DNA of 64,000 nt from Sciurus carolinensis (lineage: Eukaryota > Chordata > Mammalia > Rodentia > Sciuridae). The stretch is taken from NCBI RefSeq assembly GCF_902686445.1, contig NC_062222.1, positions 131,943,035-132,007,034 on the forward strand, written 5' to 3'. The position numbers and the translations under genes are program-made. This document shows, one piece after another, positions 11,700 to 23,851 of this stretch (the stretch's first letter is position 1; each line of letters starts with the position of its first letter). The notes under the pieces were generated by a model. That model worked only from the letters and a program-made list of their open reading frames with translations. It did not search any database and had not been told where the DNA came from.

Positions 11700-12555
11700 A
11701 TTAGCAAAGCTCCAGCAACCTGTGGCAAGTCAAATAGAGTGTCCTGGGTGGAAGGAAGCACGGAGGAAGAAAAAAAATAAAAATACGTTTCATAGACCAG
11801 TTGGTGACAAGAGTCGGCCAGAGGCATTTCCAGTCTTGCCTGACGGGACTTCCTGGGAGCCCACTGGGACTGCAGTGACACAGTGGACGTGGAGTTTGTC
11901 CTTGGGGAGTCTCGGATGGGGGCAGCCAGCTGAGGCAGAGGTGCAGCCTGTGAGAGGAGTTGTAGTTGGAGGCCCAGCGTAGGCTGCCAAGCAATCCTCA
12001 GAGTGCCCCTGGGAGAGAGCTGCTTTTATCCAGTTCCCAGGCCCAGGGAGCATGAGGCCACCCACACAAGCAGACAAGCCTTTCCCCTCCTCTTCTTGGC
12101 AGCCCTTTCTTGGCCTTATGGAATCTAGAGCAGTAGCTCCTGAGTGAGGAGAGAGATGGAAGCAAAGGAGGACAGAAGCCAAGCTTGCCTCCTGCAAGGG
12201 CAGATGCTGACCTGGCTGGAGGTGTGCTGGGAGCAGGCAAGTCCACACCGGAACAAGCACCAACCAGCCGGCAGAGTCTTAGCCAGATACTGTTAGGAAA
12301 TGGGTCCGGATTGCGTTTGTGACAATGTAACTGGTGAACGTCCAAGGTAACATGTAAAATTGGGTTTCCTGGCCCCTTTTCATCATTTCTTGAATAATTT
12401 TCAAAAAAGGGTATAAGAGACAAAAAATTCAATTAAGAATAATTTCCCATGAGTTGTGCTTGTCTAATCAGCTGTTTGAATTTTGAAAATGCTCTTCAAT
12501 TGCAAAGAATGATTTCATGTAGACTCCATTCTGGATGTTAGGGAATCACTTTCTC
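11700..12555. other. Unassigned sequence with overlapping chance frames
   Basis: GC-rich part at 11,800-12,300 carries open frames of 97-157 codons on the reverse strand and 120 on the forward strand, all overlapping. Frames open on both strands at once with no domain suggest compositional chance rather than a gene. Confidence 0.45.
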
Positions 12556-12732
12556 TTATTTTTGGTACAGAGGATTGAACCCAAGGGTCTTTTATCACTG
12601 CATTGTTTTCCCAGACCTTTTTATTTTGAGTCAGAGTCTCGCTAAGTTGCTGAGGTTAGCCTCAAATTGACAATCCTCCTGCCTTAGCCTCCCAAGCAGA
12701 AGGGATTACAGGCATGTACTACCATGTCTAGC
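12556..12732 (-). mobile_element. B1-dID compound SINE, reverse
   Basis: The left side is a reversed ID unit ('gaggattgaacccaagggtc' with the mutated tRNA-like A-box side following). It joins a reversed 7SL-derived unit: 'gagtctcgctaagttgctga', 'cctgccttagcctcccaag', 'gggattacaggcatgtacta'. This layout is the B1-plus-ID dimer of squirrel-type rodents. It is a dead Pol III retroposon. Confidence 0.8.
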
Positions 12733-12739
12733 TACTTTC

Positions 12740-13798
12740 TTTGCTCTAAAACTAGAAATATATGATAGGCACATTGTGTTGACTGTGTGGGGTAGGGGGA
12801 GGTGTTCAAATAATGACTTGGAAGTTTTCTTTCAATGTGAAAACTTTTTATGATCCAAGGGCGCATACAGGAAAGGGGAGAAGGAACTAAAAAGTCCACT
12901 CTAGTGATAGACAGGTAGGCATGGGGGCTACACCAGGAGCTATTTTTGGCCACTCCTATTGCATAAACTGCCTCTTTGGGCTATTTCTTGGGTAAATCTC
13001 CTGAGTCTACTGGGAAAGACAAATGACACTAAAATTAAAGAAAGTTCCACAGTGGACTCTTTGGCATTAGAATTATCACCTAACAAAATTGCTATCTGGA
13101 GCCAAAGGATACCTTGTCACAGTGTCAGCGTCAGTGTGGCCAAAGACGTCCTGGGGAAAAAGAGAAGCCTGTCTAGACAGATTGGAACATCTCGTGTGCC
13201 TAATTAAACAGTCCCTCTTCACATAGCCAGTGCTGTGTGAAAAGGTGCTTGTTTATTAATTACTTGTGGAACACCCCTCTAAAGAGATGCCCTACATTTC
13301 ATCTCCTCCCATAGATTCCTGGGAATTGGGCCCTAGGAATTAAACAATTTAATCCTGTAAGTTTGCAGCAGAGAAAAGCGGCAGTGCAGAGAGATGGACT
13401 GAACAGTGCGTGGTGTTGATGCCAATATCGGGACCTGGGTTTTCACATCTGTGCAGTGCTCTGTCTACAGGCAAGTCTGCCTCTTAGGAAGATGATGTGA
13501 CCACCCCTGAAGATGCTTCTGGACAGGTTCCTACTTGACATGTATTTTCTCCACACAGCTCTCTTATTTATTAAGATTCTCCCTTTGCTGCTTATCCTTT
13601 GGGCTATCTCACTCTAACTATTTGCTTTAAACGAGAAAATGCTCTTGAGTGGGAGTGACACAGACTAGGCTTGGGTTCTCCTAGGAACCCTGAGACCAGA
13701 GTTTGGTTACGTGTATTTTATTTTGGAGATGGTCCTGGAGAGAACTTGTGTGGGAGTAGGGAGGAGACAGGGAAGACACAGAAACCTAGATGGGCTTT
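12740..13798. other. Unassigned sequence
   Basis: No repeat family or gene is supported. The stretch at 12,960-13,260 is of balanced composition and contains no interspersed repeat I recognise, so it could hold conserved non-coding DNA, but that cannot be judged from one sequence. Confidence 0.4.
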
Positions 13799-14227
13799 TG
13801 TGCTAGTCATTTTTTTGACACTGTAAACAAAATACCTGAGAGAAACAACTAAAAGGGAGGAACGGTTTATTTTGGCTTGTGGATTCAGATTTCAGTCCAT
13901 GGTCGCTTGACTCTTATTTTCTGGGCCTGTGGTGAGGCAGAACATCCTGCGGGAGGGTGTGGTGGGGCAAAGCTACTCACCTCCTGGCACCTGGAAAGGA
14001 GAGAAGAGAGATGAAGGCAGGGGAAGAGAGGTGGGGAGAAAGAGAGAGAGAGAAATTTGAGGGAGAGGAAGAAAGATGGGGTGTGAGAAGAGGCAGGGGC
14101 AAGATAAAACCTCCAAGTGTGCCTCCCAAGGATCTACTCCATGCAGCTGGGATCCAGGTCCTTGAGTGCCACAGGCTGTCATTCAGCACATGGACTTTGA
14201 GGGACATTTCAGATTCGAACCATAACA
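13799..14227 (-). mobile_element. MaLR-type LTR, reverse
   Basis: It begins with tgtgctagtc, continues 'acaaaatacctgagagaaac', 'ggtttattttggcttgtgg', 'ggcctgtggtgaggcagaac', and ends 'ggacatttcagattcgaacc' then ataaca. This is the full reverse complement of a rodent MaLR LTR. A purine-rich stretch (14,035-14,085) is enlarged relative to the sister copy at 11,224. The 121-codon forward frame here is an artefact of that purine-rich text. Confidence 0.85.
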
Positions 14228-15594
14228 TCTACGCTGCTGGAAAGGTGACTGCTGGGAGGGAGCAAGGCTCAACTGCTTTGGGGAACTCGAGGTATTACAG
14301 AATTGTTCCATCAGAAGGGTGAGAAGGTGGGTCACCTCTAACCACCACCTGCCCTTGGCTACCCAGAGCCACTTCAGCTCCGTTTTTCCTGTACCACGCT
14401 CGGCGGAGCTTTCTGGCAGCCTTACTCTTCTTCATAGTGGGTCTCCAAGGACACATCATGGGACAGGGTAGGGGGGAGCCTCAGAAAGCATCTCCTGCAC
14501 TGTCACTCTCTTTCTATCCTTCCCAGCCTAGCAGAAATTAGATGGAATATTTCCCTCCATGATATCTGATTGACAGGCCAGTAAGAGAAGTGGTATATTT
14601 TTGGGTGTGGGAGAAATTGGCAGTGAAGAGTTTGGGTAAGCAGAATATTCCCTGAAGAACGCCCATCTCACGTGGCTTCAGATGAGTTTAGAGCAGCGTC
14701 AGGGAGTCTGCCTGTGCACAGGGTGCTCGGTATATCTTAATGAATTATGAAGGCGACTGACGGTCACCAGTCTCCCTAATACCATCCTCCCACTTAAACT
14801 CCCACACACAGTTTAAACAAAATATGGGGAGCTGGGAAGTAAAGGATGCCATAATATGCAGTTTAATTTAAATTATCTCAGTCTAACTCAATTCAAGCCA
14901 AACATTTTCATTCCATTCCATTCCATTTCATGTAATTCCATTCATAAAGATCAAAATTTATTGATTGTCTTTATGTGCTTAATAACTCTGCCTATACGAC
15001 TTTTCTTTGAACAAATCATCTTGAAGTAGCTTTGGGAAAGGCTGGATCATTTTGTGTATCTACTGATGTCCACCTCCAAATATGCTTTTAGCCTGACCAT
15101 CAGTCAGTATTGCTTGGGAGAAGGCAAATTGGACTTGAAGTTAGGTTTATTTCTGAGGTGTCACTCAACAACTCTTTAGGAAGTAAATCCCTTGGAAACA
15201 CTGTGCAAAAGCTTTTTTTCTGAAAAATAAAGAAGTCATCCCTGGACTGTGTATTATATGTATTCTGTGAGGGATGAATGCAATGACAAAAAAGTACCTT
15301 TGTAGCCTGGAAAGGACTTGCTCTTATTCTAAAAAGTCTCCCTCAGTATGTGCTACACACCCGGTCCTGGTGTGCCATCTATCACGTAGGGTGTGTGTGG
15401 CCACTGCTGGACCCTGGTCATGAGAAACACCAATCTCAATCACAAACCTCAATTTCATGCAGCTTAGAGTCTAGAGATGCTCATCAATGTTGCTACTATT
15501 CCCAACACAGCAGGGGAGGCACAAATATCTAACGTACATATTTTCATAGACTTTGTGATATAGGAAGAGAAAATAGGTGAAAAATTATATATAC
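14228..15594. other. Unassigned sequence with a short ATTCC repeat
   Basis: No gene is supported. At 14,908-14,945 there is a short run of cattc/attcc pentamers, a simple repeat. Otherwise the sequence is unassigned. Confidence 0.45.
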
Positions 15595-15627
15595 ATATGT
15601 ACACACACACACAGACACACACATATG
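15595..15627. repeat. (CA)n-like simple repeat
   Basis: A short tract of ac units, interrupted once by ag and bordered by atatgt-type text. Confidence 0.8.
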
Positions 15628-16279
15628 GTTCTAGCCTAGTGCTCAGATACATAAAGAAAGAATTACTTGAAGAATGGGTAGAATCCCATAAAATAAACCG
15701 GGGAACCTCTGGTGTAGCAGAGTGTGGAATCTCCTTAAATTCCCATTGCTGGCTCTTCCTCCTCCCTCCCAGCTCCTGTGCTCTTTTGCTGCTAAAGCCT
15801 GCACCTGGGCCTCTCCTTTGACCACCTGCCTTTGGCTCCACCCGCACTCTCAGATGCTGGTAGCACCTGGGTCTAAGTGTGCAAGGGCTGCCCTCGGTTG
15901 ATGACTGACTGTTATGGGAGTATGAAGCTCAGCTCTCCTGTCTCAAATCAGGACAAACTTTGTGGCATAATTGACATTTAGGAGCACCCAATGGGATTAC
16001 ACTGAAGGTCCCCTCCCTGGGACTTTGCTGGAAATCAGGCCCTTGTTGGAATCCTCTTCTCTGTGGTGCTTCCTCACCCTTCTTGCTTCTTTTGAGCACA
16101 CTTCCTTAATAAATTGCTTGCATACAAATTCTTTCCTCCAATTTTGTGTCTGGGGAATGCTACCAAAGACACGGGGCTTTCCAAGTAGAGTTATCAGCCT
16201 AACTTTAGGGAGAGGGGGTGACTAGGGAATAGTATGTCCTATGACTTGTGGGTAGAAATTGTGAATTTGGTTTTGACAG
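15628..16279. other. Unassigned sequence
   Basis: Nothing that I can name as a gene or repeat. Confidence 0.35.
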
Positions 16280-16400
16280 ATACCAATTCATTTGTTCAAG
16301 AAACATTTAATAAGCAATTCCTATGTGCCAAGCACTGGTCTCAGATCTTGGGATATATTAATGAGGTAAATGGAGAATCAATCCCTACTCTATAATAAGT
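16280..16400 (-). repeat. L2 LINE 3' end, reverse
   Basis: 'ttcatttgttcaagaaacat' then 'cctatgtgccaagcactggt' is the reverse complement of the L2 3' terminus (cagtgcctggcacatag..., tgttgaatgaa). Confidence 0.55.
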
Positions 16401-17571
16401 ACATTTTATATCCAGTGTGTTAGAAGATGGCTAGATAAAGAATGTGGAACATTAATGATTTCATGAACTTTGGGGAAGGTTTTCCCAATGGGTTATAGTA
16501 AGGTTGTTTGTGACCTTCAGTTTTCAATTGTTCTTTATGAATCATCTTATTTCTTATTGGAGTTTTAGGGTATAATTTATCAATGCTTTAGAGAGAAATT
16601 ATCTTAAAGTTAGGAAGAATATTATTCTATAATTTATGTGCTGTTGTAGAAGAAATTATCTCAAAATTCAACAGCTTCAAGGAAGACTTAACATCTCAGG
16701 GTTTCTCTGGGTGAGTGAGTTCGAGATAGGGGTGCTGAGTTTTCTGACTCAGTGTTTTTCGCAGGCTGTAGTCAAGCTACTGTCTGGGGCTGCAGTCACA
16801 TTGAGGTTGCGGGTATCTACTTTTATGACTACTCACTCCTAGCCTTTAGGAAGTCCTTTCTGGCTACTGACCAGAAATATCAGTTCCTTGTCCCAGTGAC
16901 TCTATCTGTAAGAAGTACTCACAACAGGGCAGCTCCCTGAGAAAGAAGAAAGGGGAGCAAGATGGAAGTTAGTCTTTTGTAAGCTTCTTGCATGGGATAG
17001 CCCACTACTTGACCATATGTTTTTCAACAGAAGCAAGTGACGAGGTACAACCACATACAAAGGATTTACAACCACATACAAAACTAGGAGGCAGGAATCA
17101 CTGGGGATATTTAGTAGGCTGCCTTGGTACCTTGCTTTCTATTCTGAGCTTTAGAACACTCACTAGATTCTTGCTCTGAGGAGTGGAGATGTTATATGAG
17201 ATCTCCAGCATATCACTTGATGAATTCTTGCATGAAATTTTCAAGGCAAATCACCAAAATCCAAACTCTTCATCTCATAATGACAACACTGGATTCCAGA
17301 AAATCCATTTCAATCCCTAGGATATAGTATTTATCAAACATATACGTCCTTGTATGTATGAAGTATGCCAAGTTGATATTTGAATGTAGAATTTTAAGAA
17401 ACCACTCTAAGTTCTTTTGAGAAATTCTTCACTGTGGTCTGCAGTGGGGTGCAGCTTCTCAAAATCAGAGGATCACAAAGTTTAGACTACAAGTGGATTC
17501 CTTATCTCTTGAGGAATATTGCTGTCTGCTATGGGATCTTCTGTCCTGGTGTTTAAATGAGATCAGCATCT
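16401..17571. other. Unassigned sequence
   Basis: AT-rich sequence with no gene. A local direct repeat 'caaccacatacaaa' occurs twice at about 17,048 and 17,068, too short to assign. Confidence 0.4.
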
Positions 17572-17720
17572 TAAAGAGGTCAGAGGGCTGGGGAGATAGC
17601 TCAGCTGGTAGAGTGCTTGCCTCGAAAACACAAGGCCCTGAGTTTGATCCCCAGTACTGCAAAAAAAATAAAAATAAAAATAAATAAATAAATAAATAAA
17701 AAAAAAATAAAGAGGTCAGA
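17572..17720 (+). mobile_element. ID SINE with 13-bp target duplication
   Basis: A tRNA-derived ID unit starts at about 17,585. The A-box-like tagctcagctgg and B-box-like gtttgatcccc are both visible, followed by an A-rich tail of aaaat/aaat units up to 17,707. The element is flanked by a perfect 13-bp direct repeat (taaagaggtcaga at 17,572-17,584 and 17,708-17,720), the mark of L1-driven insertion. The intact duplication and tail suggest a fairly recent insertion. It is non-coding; the internal promoter boxes look intact, but activity is unknown. Confidence 0.93.
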
Positions 17721-18134
17721 AAAGGTTGACTTGCTGTCTTCTCTGAATTCTTAGCTTTGGCAATGGCCTTGGTGTGAGTTTTAGCACAAGGGGTGGTATT
17801 CATTCCATTCATCAGGTGATTGAAAAAGACAAGTTTGGGTCATTTCTATGGCAGTCTTGTTTATAATGATAATGATGGTAAAAGGCAATGGTTGGAAAAC
17901 AAGATATTGAAAATCAGGGGTTTCTGAACACACCAAATCTTGCTTTGAGGTTTACAAAGGCTTATTGATGAGCATCAGATCTTTTTGAGCTTCTTCCGCC
18001 CTTGGTTCTGGAATTTGAGCTCTCATAGTGAAGACTGACCATCACAGTTAGCTGCTCTGAGTCTTTGGTTTATTGCCATTATCACAGAGCATTGTGACTA
18101 TGAAGTTAAATGAGTCCTCCCAGTCCATCGTAGG
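17721..18134. other. Unassigned sequence
   Basis: No gene or repeat that I recognise. Confidence 0.35.
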
Positions 18135-18215
18135 CTTCCTCATTAATTGTGTATTCCCCAAGTTCCTAGTTAAGTGTCTGCATTATCATGACTCAATAAA
18201 GAATCTAAGGAAATA
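18135..18215 (+). repeat. Possible L2 3' end, forward
   Basis: 'attccccaagttcctagtta' then 'tcatgactcaataaagaatc' resembles the L2 3' region (tccccagcgcctagcacag, gtgctcaataaatg). The match is weak. Confidence 0.4.
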
Positions 18216-18914
18216 ACACACAGACATCTAAAACGTCTATCTTTTGCCTTAAAGTAATTTTTTCAGACTTTAGATAAGACGTGCTTCATATAGGATACTT
18301 ATTACAGAAAACCAGAAACATCACATTATAAATAACTAAAATAGAAATTTATTTTTCTACCAAGTGATTTTTTTATATACAAATTTACACTTTCTCTTTC
18401 ACACAGTTGAAAATACATATACTATTTTACATCCCGTGCCTTTCAATTACATCACACATAGTTTCTTATATTATAAAATTAGTTGAAATGCCGATTTCTT
18501 TTAAGCAGCTGAATACACTATTTCACTGTGTGCCTTAAACACCTAAGGTTGAATTTTGAAGATATCTGGGTGAGTGGAGGAAAACTTGTGTCTCATTTCC
18601 TTTCAGTTCTTAGTGAAGGTAAAAACCTACACATTGACTTGAAATTCTCTTTTCTCTCCAGATGTGCTCGGGGTGTAGCAACTCAGAATGGAACATTGGT
18701 AACCCCACCACAGTGCAGGGAGAGAGATCTGCTGTGGTGGCTGACGAGACAAGGCCAAAGTTGGCTGGAAATTTAGAGATACAGAGACTTCGGCAAATTA
18801 ATGATTATGATAAAGATTCTAATGGCAATCCTTTTCTGAGATTTCCTTTATACTCGTACTGTTAAAAAAGTTTACCTTAAAGGCATGGTGTGATCTTCCA
18901 TGCAACCTTAAGAG
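18216..18914. other. Unassigned AT-rich sequence
   Basis: No gene is supported; frames here are short and lack domains. Confidence 0.35.
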
Positions 18915-19068
18915 TTAAGTATGAGACTGTTGTCATAATCCTACAGTTGGGGAAACTGAGGCACAAAGAGGTTAGATCACTTTTCCAAAGTCACACACCT
19001 AGGAAATAGAAAAGTCCAAAATTCAAATTCACATCTAAGAGTTACTATCTCTAACCCCACTGGACCGC
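18915..19068 (-). repeat. MIR SINE, reverse
   Basis: 'cagttggggaaactgaggca', 'caaagaggttagatcacttt', 'ccaaagtcacacacctagga' follow the reverse complement of the MIR core closely and in order. Confidence 0.75.
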
Positions 19069-19149
19069 TTGGTGTAATGTGGTCTGTAGAGAGGAGCTAG
19101 TCAGAGAGCTGCGATATTTTTCCTTACCTCAGTCACCAAGCACGGCCTA

Positions 19150-20130
19150 CGGGTAAGAATAAAGGACATCACACAAACCTGGGTGGCGTGCCCTGCACAC
19201 ACTGAGGCTGTGGCACAGCTGTGACTCCAAGGTCTAGGGCTTACAGCAGGTGAGGCAGGTGCATGCAGTCGTAGCACAGAGGCAGGTACTTGTGTATCTC
19301 AACATCAAAGCATAAAAAAACAGCTCAGTCAAAATGTGGCAGAGGAGATGACACCCAGCAGAGTGCTACAGGGCTCTTCCTAGGACTTGAGCCTGCAAGG
19401 ACAGAAGCCCCTCAGGTGGGTGGCGCGTGAGCGTGAAGGCCTTGCACATTGCTGAGCAGCACCGTGGACTCAACACTCACAGCCTCCACGCTGCGCTAGC
19501 TGATGCCAAGTGTACAAAAACATTCATTTCTTCAGTGACAAATTTACCTTAGTTTACTATAATGTCTTTACCCTATAAACTTTAAAATTTTTGTGATTTT
19601 AAAAACTCATTCGTAATAACAGCTTAAAATACATATTGTACAGCTGTACAAACATTTTCTTTCTTTATATTCTTATTCTATAAGCTTTTTTTATTTTTAA
19701 ATTAAAAATTTGTTTTTTTTTTTTTTTTTTACTTTTTCAAATTTTTATTAAAAAATGAGAACCAGCACGTGCACATTAACCTGGGTCTACACGGGGTCAG
19801 GAAAAGTCATACCACTGTCTTCTACCTCCAAGTTCTGCCCACCGAAAGACCTTCAGGGACAGTAACACGGATGGCACGTCTTCTGCTATGACAGCAACGC
19901 CTTTTGCTGGAACATCTCCTGAGAGACTTGCCTGAAGCAGCTTTTCAGTTTTCTTTATCAGTAAAAGGAGTACATTCTAAAATAATAGTAACACATATAG
20001 TAAATACACAAACCAGCCACATAGTCATTTATTGTCATTATCGAGTAACATATTTTGTACACAATGACATTTACAATACTTTTATGTGACTGGTAATGCA
20101 GTACAGTCATACCAGTATCACCACAAAAGT
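19150..20130 (+). mobile_element. Second Tigger-type (TcMar) DNA transposon remnant
   Basis: A long series of blocks matches a mammalian Tigger-family element: 'gtgagcgtgaaggccttgca', 'attgtacagctgtacaaaca', 'attcttattctataagcttt', 'ctacacggggtcaggaaaag', 'ctcctgagagacttgcctga', 'tctaaaataatagtaacaca', 'agccacatagtcatttattg'. A poly-T run near 19,712 is internal. Both the terminal repeats and the transposase frame are degraded. Strand follows the orientation in which I know the family's text and should be verified. Confidence 0.7.
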
Positions 20131-22804
20131 GCCATATGGAATTTATCTGGTAGGAAAAATGAGACGAGACAGAAGTCCAAGGAAGAGGAAAACAAGGCCC
20201 CCTGCCTTCCCTCTCATTGGTTAGAGTTCATTCTGAGGGTTAGCTAACTCTTGGTTCCTCTTCTTTGTGTCACCTGGCCTCCAGGGGCTTGCTGAGGCTC
20301 CTTGGCTGCATTGTGGAATGCTGCAAGAGTCCAAAGTAGAGGCACCATTGGAACAGCTAGAACCCTGCCCAGGAAGGGGGTGATCCAGGGAATCTGAGGT
20401 TACGTGATTGTATTTAATGCAGCATTTCTTTTCCTTGAAATCTTATTTGAACATACCTTGGATGGAATTTTCTCTCAACCCTTCCACAAGGACCTTCCCC
20501 CTGTGACCACAGGTCTCTTTGCTATCCTTCCTGCTTCCGCTGTGTAGGTGGACAGGGTACTCTCTTTCTTGTCTCACGCAGAGAGAAATTTCCTTCTTCC
20601 TCTGATGCTTTAGTTCTGGCAAGTTCCTTCCTATACAGGGTCTTCCTGCTCCAAAGGAATGATGAGTATCTTTTCCCTAAGTAAACCTTTTCTCCCTAAG
20701 AGAAATAACAGAATCAGCCCTGAGGAAAATACACTTATCCCTACCTCATCGCCCAAGTTGCCTTTGCAAATTCCCCTCCTTGCTCCACATTTCCACCGGT
20801 GCTATAGCTTTATATTGTGAAGCAGGCCTGAGGCACAGATTTGGGGAGGAGGAACTGTGTGGGAAGTATTTTCCAACCTGATTTTCCTTCTGATGAACAC
20901 AAGTTCGGGACTTGTGGCCAGTTGAGAGGTTGTGTAAATGAAAGTGAAATATCAGGGTAGGCAAAGGAAACACAGCAACGTGAGGTAAAAGGGCAGGGAG
21001 CGTTTCTGAAGGAGGAGTGTAAATCAGGGGGTTCTCTTACAGAGGCCACCCGGATGGTCAGAGTGCCTGACAGGGCCTTGATGTTGTGAGAAAAAACAAT
21101 GGAGACGGCAGGATGTCACAATGCAAACAGAATCTGGCCCAGGAGGGCAGGCTGCTCAGAGCTGGCCTCGCCCTGCCCTGGTCCCTCACCGTCCTCTTCC
21201 TGCCTCCCGCAGCCCCCTCTGCAGGTCTCTTCATGTGTTCGGGGTTGAGCCTGGATGGTCCCCAAACACCTGGTTGAACAATAAATACAAATGACTGTGG
21301 TGGTCCTGTCAGCCCCAGCTCTTTGTAGCCGCTGATCTACAGCCCAGGCTGCAATTGGTTTCCCAGATCACCCCTCGCCTTTGCCCTGACAGGCTTGGGA
21401 GGCTGCCTAACCCCATCCTTCTCCCATGATCCTAAGATCCTAAGTAGCCAAGAGTTGCGAAGAACACATCCCTCCATTGCACCCTAGAGTCAGTTACAAA
21501 TCAAACACTGTGCTTACAAACTCTTACATTTTGAAAAGAACACTTTGCAGTGATTAAATATTTATGCATGGCACGCACTTGCAAACTTGATGATTTATTG
21601 AGACTTTATAACTTATAGTAAAATATAAATTCTTTCCCAGTGTGACATTAAAATATATATATAATATAAATGTAAATATATATTTATATGTAATTTATTT
21701 TCCCTGCACATGGGGTATCCAAGATGTTGTATGAAAAAATGTATCTGTTTTTCTGCATGTTTGCTTTTTTTTTTTTAATGGTCCCCATAAATCCAGGGAA
21801 CTCCTTCTTGGACCACTAGCCTCTTTCAATAGAAGCATGTTTTCACTGGGATTTCCACATTCATAATTATTCCTCTCAGTTCTCTGCTGTGAGAAGACAA
21901 GCTGGTATTTCATTGCTTTGGGGAAGTTAATAATATGGTAGGCAAAACATCAGGAAAAATTATAATGAATGAAGCTATACAAATCGGAGGGAAACACATG
22001 TCGCTGTTCTAAAATGTTCCTGTCATAAATCCTGGAAATTTCACTATAGTCACAAGCAAATAACTCCTTAGCGCATAAACACTCAATTAATTAAATGTAA
22101 TATGCTATATAAGTTTGAATGAGTTCTAAATGGAAAAATGGTCAAATGGTACTTGAGACCAGTGACTAATAGGTGTTCATCTCAACTGTTCAAAATGCCT
22201 CAGTTGGCCTCAGACTAAATTAAGACTTCTGCACAGCCACCTTTAAAAGAACTACATATAGAGTTTATAAAAGTTATATTATTGACTCTTTATTTAGTAC
22301 ATAGTGATAAAGCCTCACACCCAGACTTTAAAAAAATCTTGTCTTAAATTTCTATCTCTTGGGATGTCCCTGGAGCAAAGGTTTGAAGAGTTCTGTTTTC
22401 TCCATTATTTCCAATTTATGGAAGACTGGGTTTTATTATCCTCCTGTTTCTCTTAAGTTTCTTGAACCATTTTTATATGGTGCTTAAGGGGACACATCTC
22501 ACCTGACTGATATTTTGTAATCCCTAAATAGCTACTTCTCAGATATGACTCTGAAAATGCTTCTAATAGATGTGCAAATGTTTTGAGATGTGAAAAGCCC
22601 TTTTCTGACTGACACCAGACTGGGTCAGGTGGCTGTGCTGAGGGTTCTTGTGTTCCCCATGCCTTTCCCTCTCACTGGTTCCCCTATATTTTAGTTATTT
22701 GGGTATCTATTTCTTCTACATATTTTTGTATCATTTTTATCTTTGACATCTTAGTGACAAAGCACTAAGATTTGCAGCTTGACACACGTGGTGTTCAACC
22801 TGTT
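20131..22804. other. Unassigned sequence
   Basis: About 2.7 kb with no repeat family I can name. Frames of 60-87 codons on both strands lack domains. The part at 21,520-21,700 is strongly AT-rich with ATATAT-type runs. A CAGCC-rich portion at 21,130-21,260 has a frame on the forward strand, but no splice or coding evidence supports it. Confidence 0.4.
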
Positions 22805-22925
22805 TCTTGAATGAATGAATGAATTCATACATTCATTCAACAAATGTCTATTGAATTTCTATTCCATGCCTGGCACTGGGTCAGACACTAGAGAGCTGTG
22901 AAAAACAAGAGACAACAGGAGCGTC
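22805..22925 (-). repeat. L2 LINE 3' end, reverse
   Basis: Tandem gaatgaat units, then 'cattcattcaacaaatgtct', 'attccatgcctggcactggg' and a degraded continuation. This is the reverse complement of the L2 3' end. Confidence 0.65.
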
Positions 22926-23304
22926 TGGCGCTGAGGGTCCACTGTGCTTTTGCAGGGTTAGGGAAACCAATATACACTGATTTTATGAAAGGACAGGAAC
23001 TTGGAGTGTGCTCTTCCACTCACTCATTTTCTAATTGGGAGGCTTAAACCCGAATCAGACTGTGTCCTGTTCGCCGTGTTGGAACTGACGAGCCCTGTAA
23101 TCCACTTTTCAAGGGCTTTTCTCCAGACTCTGTGGCCTCCACTTGTATCTTTAACTGTATTACAAACACTAATAAAAACTACAAGACAGTCATGAACAGA
23201 TGAGAGACACAGAAGGACTCTTAGGGGAGTTGTTGAGTCACTTTTCTTTTTATAGAAACTGGGAGAATCAAGTCCTTTGTTACAGAAGCAACAACTAATA
23301 ACAG
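22926..23304. other. Unassigned sequence before an L1 stub
   Basis: No gene or repeat that I recognise. Confidence 0.35.
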
Positions 23305-23851
23305 AAGAGATGACTCTTTTTTTTTTTTAATTGTAAACAAATGGGATACATGTTGTTTCTCTGTTTGTACATGGAATCATGGCATACCATTTGTGTAATC
23401 ATAAATTTACATAGGGTAATGTTTGATTCATTCTGTTATTTTTTTTCCTTCCCCCATCCCTCCCATCCCTCTTTTCCCTCTATACAGTCCTTCCTTCCTC
23501 CATTCTTGCCACCCTCCTTAACCCCAACCCTAAACCTAACTCACCCTAACGCTAACCCCTCCCTCTCCCCATTATATGTCATTATCTGCTTATCAGCGAG
23601 ATCATTCGTCCTTTAGTTTTTTGAGATTGGCTTATTTCACTTAGCATGATATTCTCCAATTTCATCCATTTTCCTGCAAATGCCATAATTTTATCATTCT
23701 TTATGGCAGAGTAATATTCCATTGTATATATATATGCCACAGTTTCTTTATCCATTCATGAATTGAAGGACATCTAGGTTGGTTCCACAATCTGGCTGTT
23801 GTGAATTGAACAGCTATGAACATTGATGTGGCTGTATAAGAGATGACTCTT
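23305..23851 (-). mobile_element. 5'-truncated L1 (reverse) with 14-bp target duplication
   Basis: This is the 3' end of an L1: a poly-A tail (poly-T on top, from 23,319), the 3'UTR, and the last ~80 codons of ORF2 on the reverse strand ending near 23,590. The ORF2 end carries the same conserved residues as the longer L1s in this window (WHIY..MEYYSA, then KLENIMLSEISQSQK). The element is cut off at 23,837. A perfect 14-bp direct repeat (aagagatgactctt at 23,305-23,318 and 23,838-23,851) flanks it. The 3'UTR contains telomere-like CCCTAA-type text at 23,525-23,562. It is a dead-on-arrival copy, inserted by target-primed reverse transcription. Confidence 0.95.
23525..23575 (-). repeat. Telomere-like G-rich tract in L1 3'UTR
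   Basis: Within the L1 3'UTR the top strand has repeated ccctaa, cctaac and ctaaccc units. On the L1 sense strand this reads as GGGTTA/GTTAGG-like runs followed by G-rich clusters, a layout able to form G-quadruplexes. A related tract occurs in the L1 copy at 36,755-36,800. Confidence 0.8.

Noticed and set aside
11790..12432. Overlapping 144- and 157-codon reverse frames
   Set aside because: Different phases open over the same GC-rich text, with a forward frame as well. Mutually exclusive frames without domains do not support a gene.
13957..14322. A 121-codon forward frame rich in Glu, Arg and Lys
   Set aside because: It is produced by the purine-rich part of a reversed MaLR LTR.
19704..19731. 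Poly-T run as a retroposon tail
   Set aside because: Tigger text continues on both sides, so it is an internal expansion.
23520..23575. Interstitial telomere repeat as a chromosome-fusion scar
   Set aside because: The CCCTAA-like text lies within an L1 3'UTR, and a related tract recurs in another L1 copy, so it travelled with the element.
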